The notes under the pieces: model-generated
What the model was told of the DNA's origin: nothing
What the model saw: only the letters and a program-made list of their open reading frames with translations
The model's database searches: none
DNA from: Terripilifer sp031921685
Lineage (GTDB): Bacteria > Pseudomonadota > Alphaproteobacteria > Rhizobiales > Beijerinckiaceae
Assembly (NCBI RefSeq): GCF_031921685.1
Contig: NZ_JAPDHU010000002.1
Coordinates: 310,001-374,000 of the forward strand
Direction: 5' to 3'
DNA: 64,000 nucleotides
Shown: piece by piece, positions 25,163 to 33,192 of the stretch
Layout: every line of letters starts with the position of its first letter
Position numbering within the stretch: position 1 is the first letter of the stretch
Made by a program: the position numbers and the translations under genes

Positions 25163-25579
25163 TTACTTGAGTTCGTCGAGGGCGCGCTGGAAACGGCCAG
25201 CGTGCGAACGCTCGGCCTTGGCCAGCGTTTCGAACCAATCGGCGATTTCCTCGTGGCCTTCTTCGCGGGCCGTGCGCGCCATGCCCGGATACATGTCGGT
25301 GTATTCGTGCGTTTCGCCAGCGACGGCGGCGGCGAGGTTCAGGTTGGTGGCGCCGATCGGCAGGCCGGTGGCCGGGTCGCCGCAAGCTTCCAGAAATTCG
25401 AGGTGGCCATGGGCGTGGCCGGTTTCGCCTTCCGCGGTGGAGCGGAACACGGCGGCGACATCATTGTAGCCTTCGACGTCGGCCTTTTGAGCGAAATACA
25501 GGTAGCGACGGTTGGCCTGGGATTCACCCGAGAATGCTTCCTTCAGGTTGTCTTCAGTTTTGCTGCCCTTAAGAGCCAT
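25163..25579 (-). CDS. Rubrerythrin family di-iron protein (short form)
   Basis: A 138-residue ferritin-like protein. Helices carry the rubrerythrin pattern: AFSGESQANRRYLYFAQKAD, TAEGETGHAHGHLEFLE, AVAGETHEYTDMYPGMA and AKAERSHAGRF, which supply the glutamate and histidine ligands of a di-iron site that reduces peroxide. The C-terminal rubredoxin domain of classical rubrerythrin is missing, so electrons must come from another protein. The neighbouring Fe-S oxidoreductase is a candidate. The ATG at 25579 has AGAGG seven bases upstream and was chosen over an upstream in-frame ATG at 25597. Confidence 0.93.
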   Translation of the reverse strand: MALKGSKTEDNLKEAFSGESQANRRYLYFAQKADVEGYNDVAAVFRSTAEGETGHAHGHLEFLEACGDPATGLPIGATNLNLAAAVAGETHEYTDMYPGMARTAREEGHEEIADWFETLAKAERSHAGRFQRALDELK

Positions 25580-25666
25580 TTTTTGCCTCTCACTCATGCG
25601 ATTGCCGGTCTCTCCGGATGCGTTTTGGCGGCTGCTGACAGCCTCAAGCTCCAGATTGGAATTGTT

Positions 25667-25683
25667 TTTGGAATTATTCGAAG
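25667..25683 (-). promoter_or_regulatory. GAA-N3-TTC inverted repeat upstream of rubrerythrin
   Basis: TTTGGAATTATTCGAAG has the form of the iron control element bound by Irr in rhizobia (TTTAGAA-N3-TTCTAAA as I recall it), agreeing at 11 of 14 arm positions. It lies about 90 bases upstream of the rubrerythrin start, within a 233-base gap. Iron control of a di-iron peroxidase would make sense, but the match is imperfect. Confidence 0.35.
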
Positions 25684-25812
25684 GTGACTGTCAACGTGAC
25701 TGATCGCGCAGGGCTAAGGAGGTGAGGCAAAGCGCCGCATCCATCGTTGTGGTGAAGCCGAACCGCATCGGCGGTGCCGATGAAAATCATCGACGCGGCC
25801 AATCGTGTGACT

Positions 25813-26730
25813 CTATTTTTGCAGTTTGCGCATCGGCTCGGGCAAAGCGGCGCGGATCAGGCGCGCCAATTCGACGAGCGCCTTCAGGCGCGGGCTGTTG
25901 CGGCGATAGATCAGGCGAATGCGCCGCGTCGCATCATCGCCGGCGAGCGGGCGGATCGACATCTGCACGCCAGAGGCGCGGCCGCTCTCGATTGCCATCT
26001 GCGGCACGAGCGTCACGCCGAAACCCGCGCCAGTGAGATGCAGGAGCGTCTCAAGCGACGTGGCGCGAATATCCGCATGACCGGCGACGCTCGCCTCCTG
26101 CTGGCGGCAGAGATCGACCACCTGGTCGCGCAGGCAATGGCCATCGGCGAGCAGCAGCAGCGACTTCGGATCGATGTCGGAAGCCTTGATGGTTTTCAAA
26201 GCGAGCAGGGGATGATTGGCCGGCGTCGCCACCCAGAACGGCTCGTCGAACAGCTCCATCGACGTGAGTTCTGCCGGTTCCGGCGGTGTGGCGATGATCG
26301 CCGCGTCCAGCTTGCCCTGCGCCACCAGGGGCACGAGATTGCCCGTCAGGTCCTCGACGATGACGAGCGGCGCATTGGGCAGTTTCTCGGCCGCCGCCGG
26401 CAGCACATAGGGCATCAGATAGGGGCCGAGCGTCGGGATGACGCCGAGCCGCAGACGGCCCGACAGGGGGTCGCGATTGGCGCGCGCGATATCGACGATA
26501 TCCTGCGAGGCGGAGACGGCGCGCCGGGCATGGGCGAGGATTTCCTCGCCGGCCTCGGTCGGCCGCACCGAACGACCGACCCGGTGAAACACCGCGATGC
26601 CGAGTTCCTCCTCGAGCTTGGCGATCTGACCGCTCAAGGTCGGCTGGCTGACATTGCAGGCGGCGGCCGCCTTGCCGAAATGGCCGTGCTCGGACAAAGC
26701 GATGATGTATTGCAGGTCGCGGAGATTCAT
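25813..26730 (-). CDS. oxyR: Hydrogen peroxide-sensing LysR regulator OxyR
   Basis: A 305-residue LysR-type regulator with the N-terminal helix-turn-helix (LRDLQYIIALSEHGHFGKAAAACNVSQ in two blocks) and a substrate domain. The redox pair of OxyR is present at the canonical positions: C199 in DGHCLRDQ and C208 in VVDLC. Oxidation by peroxide would form the C199-C208 disulfide and switch on detoxification genes. Unlike many OxyR genes it is not divergent from catalase or ahpC; instead it lies upstream of and on the same strand as rubrerythrin, and is divergent from ndk. A perfect inverted repeat lies just upstream (26744-26789) and may be its autoregulatory site. Confidence 0.93.
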   Translation of the reverse strand: MNLRDLQYIIALSEHGHFGKAAAACNVSQPTLSGQIAKLEEELGIAVFHRVGRSVRPTEAGEEILAHARRAVSASQDIVDIARANRDPLSGRLRLGVIPTLGPYLMPYVLPAAAEKLPNAPLVIVEDLTGNLVPLVAQGKLDAAIIATPPEPAELTSMELFDEPFWVATPANHPLLALKTIKASDIDPKSLLLLADGHCLRDQVVDLCRQQEASVAGHADIRATSLETLLHLTGAGFGVTLVPQMAIESGRASGVQMSIRPLAGDDATRRIRLIYRRNSPRLKALVELARLIRAALPEPMRKLQK

Positions 26731-26743
26731 GGATCGATCTTTA

Positions 26744-26789
26744 ATTGATATTGCCGATGCATCTATGATATTTGATCGGGAATATCAAT
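26744..26789. promoter_or_regulatory. Inverted repeat upstream of oxyR
   Basis: ATTGATATT (26744-26752) and AATATCAAT (26781-26789) are perfect nine-base inverted arms, 37 bases centre to centre, in a conspicuously AT-rich stretch that begins 14 bases before the oxyR start. GATATT also recurs between the arms. The length fits a LysR tetramer site, so autoregulation by OxyR is likely. Confidence 0.5.
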
Positions 26790-26838
26790 ATTTAAAACAA
26801 GCCGAAATCGCCTGCAAAATCGCCTGCTTGGGCGTTCC

Positions 26839-26867
26839 TTGAACCTGTTAAATCCTCCGTCTATAAG
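26839..26867 (+). promoter_or_regulatory. Sigma-70 type promoter of ndk
   Basis: TTGAAC (26839-26844) and TATAAG (26862-26867) are separated by exactly 17 bases, and the ndk start codon is 39 bases downstream. Two tandem copies of AAATCGCCTGC lie just upstream at 26805-26827. Confidence 0.65.
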
Positions 26868-26906
26868 CGCCGCTCCTTCCACTGATTTTCAGGAAAGCCC
26901 AGCCAG

Positions 26907-27329
<423 letters not shown>

Positions 27330-27357
27330 CGATTTTATAGCGTTCCACAGATTACGG

Positions 27358-27395
27358 CAGCCAGGTCACCGTCGCGTGACCTGGCTGTTTTGCTT
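27358..27395 (+). terminator. Intrinsic terminator after ndk
   Basis: A perfect 12-base stem (CAGCCAGGTCAC / GTGACCTGGCTG) with a six-base loop is followed by TTTTGCTTTC. This is the strongest terminator in the window and separates ndk from dctA. Confidence 0.9.
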
Positions 27396-27544
27396 TCGGT
27401 CTTGTTGCAGCGCATCGTCAAACGCCGCTCCGGCAAGCAACATCTCGTGATTTGCCTCACCGATGACGAGGCCAGATAACCGTAAGGTGACGGTCCGCCT
27501 CGGCAATGCGAAGACGAACTGTCTCGCAGCCGAGAGGTGCAGCG

Positions 27545-28885
27545 ATGTCATCTTCATCCATTTCCGCAACCCATGAGCCCGCATCCCCAGGCAAAGCCTG
27601 GTGGTCGCATCTGTATGTTCAGGTGCTGATCGCCATCGCGCTGGGCGTTGCGCTCGGCTATTTCCGGCCCGACATCGCCGGCACCGATGCGGTCAAGGCG
27701 CTGGGCGACGGCTTCGTCAAGCTGATCCGCATGATCATCGCGCCGATCATCTTTTGCACCGTCGTCGTCGGCATTGCCGGCATGGAGAGCATGAAGAAGG
27801 TGGGACGTGTCGGTCTCACCGCTATCATCTATTTCGAGATCATGACGACGGTCGCCCTCGTGGTCGGCCTGGTGGTCATCAACGTGTTGCATCCGGGCGT
27901 CGGCGCCAACATCGATCCAAAGACGATCGATCCGCATGCGATTGCAACGTTCACCGCCGCGGCCGAGCACAGCACGACCACCCAATTCCTTCTCGACATC
28001 ATTCCGGAAAGTTTCTTCGGAGCGTTCGCCAAGGGCGAAATTCTGCCGGTGCTGTTTCTCGCCGTGCTGTTCGGCTTTGCTTTGTTTCGCCTCGGCGAGC
28101 CGGGCAAGCCCGTGCTGGATCTGATCGACCGCGCCGGCAAAGTGATGTTCGGCATCGTCGGCATCATCATGCGGGCGGCGCCCATCGGCGCGTTCGGCGC
28201 CATGGCTTATGTCGTGTCCAAATTCGGCATCGGCAGCCTGTGGTATCCGATCTATCTGCTGATCATCTTTTACGTGACCTCGATCCTCTTCGTGCTGATC
28301 ATCCTGGGTCTCGTCGCGCGCTGGGCCGGTTTCAGCATCATCGCCTTCGTGCGTTACATCAAGGAAGAGCTGCTGCTGGTGCTTGGCACCTCGTCGTCGG
28401 AATCGGCGCTGCCGCGCCTGATGGCAAAGCTGGAAAATCTCGGCTGCGAAAAGTCCGTCGTCGGTCTCGTCGTGCCCACCGGCTATTCCTTCAACCTCGA
28501 CGGCACCACCCTGTATCTGGCGCTCTCGGCGATCTTCGTCGCGCAGGCGACCAACACCTCGCTGTCGATCGGCGACCAGCTCGCCATCATGGCCGTGCTG
28601 ATCCTGACCTCGAAGGGCGCGGCAGGTGTGACAGGGGCCGGCTTCACCACGCTCGTGGCCACGCTGTCGGTGATCCCGACGATCCCCGTAGTCGGCATCA
28701 CCACCATTCAGGGCATCGACAAATTCATGTCGGAATGCCGGGCGCTGACCAATCTGGTCGGCAATGGCGTCGCCACCATCGTCGTGTCGAAATGGGAGGG
28801 TACGCTCGACGTCGAGCGGATGAACCGGGTGCTTTCCTTCGAGACCGACGGTGAAGCTGACAATCCGGAGGCATTGGTGCGATGA
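27545..28885 (+). CDS. dctA: C4-dicarboxylate:proton/cation symporter DctA
   Basis: A 446-residue DAACS-family symporter for succinate, fumarate and malate across the inner membrane. Family blocks are clear: GDGFVKLIRMIIAPIIFCT early, LLLVLGTSSSESALPRLM (re-entrant loop HP1), PTGYSFNLDGTTLYL (the NLDGT cation/substrate motif) and TSKGAAGVTGAGF (HP2). The ATG at 27545 has AGAGG eight bases upstream. It is not beside dctB/dctD, so it may be controlled elsewhere. The next gene, a molybdopterin oxidoreductase, begins 37 bases after its stop on the same strand, which raises the possibility of cotranscription. Confidence 0.94.
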   Translation: MSSSSISATHEPASPGKAWWSHLYVQVLIAIALGVALGYFRPDIAGTDAVKALGDGFVKLIRMIIAPIIFCTVVVGIAGMESMKKVGRVGLTAIIYFEIMTTVALVVGLVVINVLHPGVGANIDPKTIDPHAIATFTAAAEHSTTTQFLLDIIPESFFGAFAKGEILPVLFLAVLFGFALFRLGEPGKPVLDLIDRAGKVMFGIVGIIMRAAPIGAFGAMAYVVSKFGIGSLWYPIYLLIIFYVTSILFVLIILGLVARWAGFSIIAFVRYIKEELLLVLGTSSSESALPRLMAKLENLGCEKSVVGLVVPTGYSFNLDGTTLYLALSAIFVAQATNTSLSIGDQLAIMAVLILTSKGAAGVTGAGFTTLVATLSVIPTIPVVGITTIQGIDKFMSECRALTNLVGNGVATIVVSKWEGTLDVERMNRVLSFETDGEADNPEALVR

Positions 28886-28922
28886 GGCTCCGCTAGCTAA
28901 TCCGAGCGACGGCGTTTAAACC

Positions 28923-31028
28923 ATGACCATGAACGCATCGGCCAAGATGGAACCAAAGATCGAACGCCGTCCCTCCGTCTGCCCGCACGATTGCCCGTCG
29001 GCCTGCGCGCTCGACGTGGAGGTGATCGACGGCCAGCGGATCGGTCGCATCCACGGTGCCAAGGACCAGAGCTATACGGCGGGTGTCATCTGCGCCAAGG
29101 TGGCGCGCTATGCCGAGCGTGTCCATCATCCTGAACGGCTGCTTCATCCGTTGAAGCGCATCGGTGCGAAAGGCGAGGGGCGCTTCCAGCGTATCACCTG
29201 GGACGAGGCGCTCGATGAAATCGGCCGCCGCTTCAATCAGGCGGAGCAGACGTTCGGACCTGAAAGCATCTGGCTCAACTATTACGCCGGCACCATGGGC
29301 AAGGTGATGAAGGACGGCATCAACCGTCTCGCCCATGCCAAGAAATATTCGCGCCACAATGGCACGATCTGCGTCAATCTTGCCTGGCCGGGGTTTCTCG
29401 CCGGCACTGGCTTTCTTGCCGGTCCCGATCCGCGCGAGATGGCGAAATCCGATTGCGTCGTCATCTGGGGCACCAATGCGGTTTCGACGCAGGTCAATGT
29501 CATGACCCATGCCCTGCGCGCCCGCAAGGAGCGCAAGGCGAAGATCGTCGTCATCGATATCTATCAAAACGACACGATGAAACAGGCCGACATGGCGCTC
29601 TGCCTGCGGCCGGGCAGCGATGGCGCGCTCGCCTGCGCGGTCATGCACATTCTGTTTCGCGATGGCCTGGCGGATCGCGCTTATCTCGACAAATACACCG
29701 ATGCACCAGCGGAGCTTGAGGCGCATCTGGCGACGCGCGGGCCCGATTGGGCCTCCGCCATCACTGGTCTGTCGGTGGACGAGATCGAAGCCTTCGCCAA
29801 ACTCGTCGGCACGACGAAGAAGACGTATTTCCGTCTCGGCTATGGCTTCTCGCGCCAGCGCAATGGCGCGTCCAACATGCATGCGGCCGCCAGCATCGCG
29901 GCCGTCGCCGGTTCCTGGCAATATGAGGGCGGCGGCGCCTTTCACAACAACGGCGGCATCTATCGGCTGAAACTGCCTCTGGTCACCGGCGCCGATGTGA
30001 TGGACCCTTCTACCCGCTGGCTCGATCAGTCACGTGTCGGTGCCATTCTCTGCGGTGACGAGGATGCGCTGAAGGACGGCCCGCCGGTCAAAGCCATGCT
30101 GATCCAGAACACCAATCCGGTGTCGGTGGCGCCCGATCAAACCCGCGTCAAACAGGGCTTTGCCCGCGAGGATCTGTTCCTGGTGGTGCACGAGCAGTTC
30201 ATGACCGAAACGGCTTTGATGGCTGACATCGTTCTGCCGGCCACCATGTTCCTCGAGCATGACGACATCTACACCGGCGGCGGCCATCAATATATCGAAC
30301 TGGCGCAAAAGCTCGTCGATCCGCCGGGTGAATGCCGCACCAATCATGACGTGATCTGTGCCATCGCGGCGCGGGTCGGTGCTGAGCATCCAGGCTTTGC
30401 CATGACGCCGCGTGAACATATCGACGCGGGCCTGCGCTCATCAGGCTGGGGTTCGCTCGAAGAGTTGGAAAAGATCAACTGGCGCGACGTGCAGACGGAT
30501 TTCGAGACGGCGCATTTCCTCAACGGCTTTGGCTGGCCCGACCGCAAATATCATTTCAAGGCCGATTGGTCGCGCGTGCCCTTTGGCGGCGAGCTGTCGG
30601 AAGAGTGGCGGCGGATGCCGGTCTTGCCTGACCATTGGGATGTCAACGAGAAGACAGACGCAGCGCATCCGTTCAAACTGGCGACCAGTCCGTCGCGCTC
30701 TTTCCTCAACTCGTCCTTCAACGAAACGCCGTCATCCCTGGCACGTGAGGGCCGGCCGACGGTGCTGATCCATCCTGAGGACGCAGCGGCGCTGACCATT
30801 GTCGAGGGTGACAAAGTCGTGCTCGGCAATGTGCGCGGCGAAGTGCGGCTGCATGCCAGGATTTTCCCTGGCCTGCAGCGTGGCGTGCTGATCTCGGAAG
30901 GCATCTGGCCGAACCACGCGTTCGAGGATGGCAAGGGCATCAACACGCTGACACGGGCCGAAACGCCGGCGCCCTTCGGCGGCGCCGCCTTCCACGACAA
31001 TCACGTTTGGATCAGGCGCACCAATTAA
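28923..31028 (+). CDS. Molybdopterin-dependent oxidoreductase (4Fe-4S, formate dehydrogenase/DMSO reductase superfamily)
   Basis: A 701-residue catalytic subunit of the DMSO reductase superfamily. An N-terminal 4Fe-4S site is formed by C20, C24, C28 (VCPHDCPSACAL) and C57 (VICAKV). The molybdopterin dinucleotide-binding regions follow (CVVIWGTNAVSTQ, IDIYQNDTMKQADM, MLIQNTNPVSVAPD) and a C-terminal beta-barrel (RPTVLIHPEDAAALTIVEGDKVVLGN). There is no twin-arginine signal, so the enzyme should be cytoplasmic, and no iron-sulfur or membrane partner gene lies nearby, suggesting a single-subunit enzyme. The substrate is unknown; neighbours (dctA, GFA protein) do not settle it. No in-frame TGA is present, so it is not a selenoprotein. 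Its stop overlaps the convergent GFA stop (TTAA). Confidence 0.88.
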   Translation: MTMNASAKMEPKIERRPSVCPHDCPSACALDVEVIDGQRIGRIHGAKDQSYTAGVICAKVARYAERVHHPERLLHPLKRIGAKGEGRFQRITWDEALDEIGRRFNQAEQTFGPESIWLNYYAGTMGKVMKDGINRLAHAKKYSRHNGTICVNLAWPGFLAGTGFLAGPDPREMAKSDCVVIWGTNAVSTQVNVMTHALRARKERKAKIVVIDIYQNDTMKQADMALCLRPGSDGALACAVMHILFRDGLADRAYLDKYTDAPAELEAHLATRGPDWASAITGLSVDEIEAFAKLVGTTKKTYFRLGYGFSRQRNGASNMHAAASIAAVAGSWQYEGGGAFHNNGGIYRLKLPLVTGADVMDPSTRWLDQSRVGAILCGDEDALKDGPPVKAMLIQNTNPVSVAPDQTRVKQGFAREDLFLVVHEQFMTETALMADIVLPATMFLEHDDIYTGGGHQYIELAQKLVDPPGECRTNHDVICAIAARVGAEHPGFAMTPREHIDAGLRSSGWGSLEELEKINWRDVQTDFETAHFLNGFGWPDRKYHFKADWSRVPFGGELSEEWRRMPVLPDHWDVNEKTDAAHPFKLATSPSRSFLNSSFNETPSSLAREGRPTVLIHPEDAAALTIVEGDKVVLGNVRGEVRLHARIFPGLQRGVLISEGIWPNHAFEDGKGINTLTRAETPAPFGGAAFHDNHVWIRRTN

Positions 31029-31429
31029 CGCGGCGGCATGCCGGGGAAAGCCGGCAGACCTTCCGCCAGGCGGTGGAACGCCTGCTTCTCTGCCGTGTAA
31101 ATGGCCATTTGCGGCGCGAAGGCCGTTGGATCGTCAAGCGTGCCGACCTTCAAGATGACGAAGGGCAGGTCTTGGCGCCGCGTGACCATATGCGTGCCGC
31201 ACTCTTCGCAGAATTCGCGGGTGACCGGCTTTTCCAGATCGCTGCGCGCGAAAGTCTTCGGCTGCCCCTGGACGTAGCGGAAGCCATCGGGCGGCAGGAG
31301 CATGAACATGTGCGGTGACCCGCCGCTGATGTGCTGGCAGGCGCGGCAATAGCATTCGGCCTGCAAGCGTGGCGTGCCCTCGGCGACATAGCGGACCTTG
31401 CCGCAGTAACAACCACCTTCGAGTTTCAT
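31025..31429 (-). CDS. GFA family zinc-binding protein (glutathione-dependent formaldehyde-activating-like)
   Basis: A 134-residue GFA-fold protein. The zinc-binding cysteines are in GGCYCGKVRY (C7, C9), AECYCRACQ (C26, C28, C31) and FCEECGTHM. The founding member binds glutathione and formaldehyde, but most GFA proteins are uncharacterised and that activity has been questioned. It converges on the molybdopterin oxidoreductase gene with overlapping stop codons. Upstream on the same strand is a small membrane protein gene, separated by 18 bases, so the two may be cotranscribed. Confidence 0.9.
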   Translation of the reverse strand: MKLEGGCYCGKVRYVAEGTPRLQAECYCRACQHISGGSPHMFMLLPPDGFRYVQGQPKTFARSDLEKPVTREFCEECGTHMVTRRQDLPFVILKVGTLDDPTAFAPQMAIYTAEKQAFHRLAEGLPAFPGMPPR

Positions 31430-31447
31430 CGGACATCAGCTCCTTGA

Positions 31448-31912
31448 TCAGGATTGAACGATTTTTCCGCCGCTTTTCGGCCTGCGCTTGAACACGAGAA
31501 CGATGAGCGGGATCAGGGTGAAAAGCAGGCCGGGAATGGCCAGAAAGGTTGGCCCGGCCCAAAGCGTCCAGAAGGACGAGATGACGGCTTGATCGGGATG
31601 AGCTGGATCATACCAGATGCGCACCGTATCGCCGTCCGCATAGGGCGGATTTGTCGAGCCGCTCGATGATGTCACGACGCGGGCGGCTGCGTTGGCGTCT
31701 GTCAGGAAACTAAACTGCGGGTAAAGGAAGACGCCGCCGTGATTGCCGCCAGGGCGGGAGACGGCGCCGATAAAGATCCCCTCGGTCGTTTTGGCACGCG
31801 CCAGAAATGCGAGAGTGGGTGCGAGATTTGCCGCCGCAGCCAAAAGAAAGAGAACGCCAATCGTCATCGGGATCGCAATGGGCCAGAACAGGGAGCGAGC
31901 GGGAGACGGCAT
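31448..31912 (-). CDS. DUF3592-type membrane protein
   Basis: A 154-residue protein with a hydrophobic segment at about residues 10-34, an extracytoplasmic beta-rich middle, and a second segment near 115-140 followed by a basic tail. The middle contains VFLYPQFSFLTDANAA and ADGDTVRIWYDPAHPDQAVISS; the phrase V-x-I-x-YDPxxPxxA is the signature of DUF3592 proteins. Function unknown. The ATG at 31912 was chosen because the upstream extension lacks any family similarity. It lies 49 bases downstream of the DMP19-repeat protein gene on the same strand. Confidence 0.75.
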   Translation of the reverse strand: MPSPARSLFWPIAIPMTIGVLFLLAAAANLAPTLAFLARAKTTEGIFIGAVSRPGGNHGGVFLYPQFSFLTDANAAARVVTSSSGSTNPPYADGDTVRIWYDPAHPDQAVISSFWTLWAGPTFLAIPGLLFTLIPLIVLVFKRRPKSGGKIVQS

Positions 31913-31961
31913 GGCCCGCAGTGTAGCAGCGTGCAGAGAGCGAGCAATTGGAAAGGCTGCG

Positions 31962-33083
31962 CTAGCGCGGCAGAATGTCCTGCCGCCGCGCATAGGTGGT
32001 GAGTGCCTTGCGAATGTCTTCGCCATCCACAGAGCTGGTCAAAGCATCGAGCTGGTCATCCCAGGCATTCCACTCATGTTGGAATGACACGCGTCGGCGT
32101 TCTTCCGTCGAGATCGGATAGGGCTTGGGGAACATGGCGATGGCCTGATCGATGGTCGTGCCAAGGGCTTCCTGGCCGACATCGCGCAGGGCCTGGGCCG
32201 CGTGGAGAGCAAACGCCCCGCTGGAATTGCTGAAGAACTGATGCATGCCGCCGTTGAACAATTCCCCCATCAGCAGTGTCAGGACATAGACGGTGCGATA
32301 GGGCCCCGGCATCTGCTCGATCTCCGCTTGGATCGTCGCGGCATTGCCGAAGCCGGAGGGGCCCGGCAGCAATTGCTCTTGCAGATAGGAAAGACGGTTG
32401 TCGTCGGACAGATTTTCACGGGCTTGTTTGAGGGCTGCTGAGACGACAGGATCGCGCGCCGCATAACCCTCCACTTCGTCGCGAAACTTCTTTTTGCCGA
32501 CGAATTGCTTGCCCAACTCCAGTAGTTTGGTTTCAGTGGCCGTCGGTGGTTTGAAGAGATCGGGCAGAATGCCTTCACCGACACGCAAAAAACTCTTCGA
32601 GAAGAAATCGGCGCGCTTTCTGTTTTCGATCGGATAATTCGGGCCGAAGACGGCGATCGCCTCGGCCATCACGCGTGCCCGATCCGACAGTTCCGCGGCA
32701 TTGAGCGCCTTCAGCACGTCGGGCGCCAGGGTGGCGGCGGGATTGTCGAAATAGGCGCTGAGATTCTCCGTCGACGTTTCGTGCACGAATTCGCCGAGGC
32801 CGAGCAGAAGACGCAGATGTTGCAGGGGCAGGGGATCCCGATTGATCTTGGCGAGGTAGTCGTCGCGCTGTTCGATGGCGAGTTGCCACAGATCAGGCGG
32901 AAAGGTCAGCGAGAGCACGTCATAGTCGGGAATGTGGCGCAAAGTGGCGTCTCGAAATTGATAACGCTCGGAGCGAGCGGAGGGAGTGTGTTGCGCCATG
33001 CTCGGTGTGAGCGCGGCCAAAACGGCCGCGACCAACAGGCAGAGTTTGAGCAGCGATCGATAAAATGTCCGGGTTGTTTTCAA
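31962..33083 (-). CDS. Secreted protein with two DMP19/DUF4375-like repeats
   Basis: A 373-residue protein with a signal peptide (LLKLCLLVAAVLAALTPSMAQ). The C-terminal half contains LLMGELFNGGMHQFFSNSSGAF, a near-perfect match to the DMP19/DUF4375 core (NGGxxQFFxNSSG), continuing to AIAMFPKPYPISTEERRR. The N-terminal half holds a diverged copy: LGLGEFVHETSTENLSAYFDN, then AIAVFGPNYPIENRKR, with the same spacing. The protein is therefore an internal duplication in which the first copy lost the Asn-Gly-Gly motif. DMP19 proteins are usually single-domain and cytoplasmic; an exported tandem form is unusual. Function unknown. Confidence 0.75.
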   Translation of the reverse strand: MKTTRTFYRSLLKLCLLVAAVLAALTPSMAQHTPSARSERYQFRDATLRHIPDYDVLSLTFPPDLWQLAIEQRDDYLAKINRDPLPLQHLRLLLGLGEFVHETSTENLSAYFDNPAATLAPDVLKALNAAELSDRARVMAEAIAVFGPNYPIENRKRADFFSKSFLRVGEGILPDLFKPPTATETKLLELGKQFVGKKKFRDEVEGYAARDPVVSAALKQARENLSDDNRLSYLQEQLLPGPSGFGNAATIQAEIEQMPGPYRTVYVLTLLMGELFNGGMHQFFSNSSGAFALHAAQALRDVGQEALGTTIDQAIAMFPKPYPISTEERRRVSFQHEWNAWDDQLDALTSSVDGEDIRKALTTYARRQDILPR

Positions 33084-33192
33084 AAAGCATGTCCCGCGAG
33101 GTGATCCCGTAAACCCACGTTCATTGGATCACTCTCGCCGCCCACGATCAACGCTTCATGATCGCGGACATGATCGGAGCCGGATCGGCCAA

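Noticed and set aside
28923..31028. Possible selenoprotein formate dehydrogenase
   Set aside because: There is no in-frame TGA codon, and no selenocysteine insertion element or sel gene is nearby.
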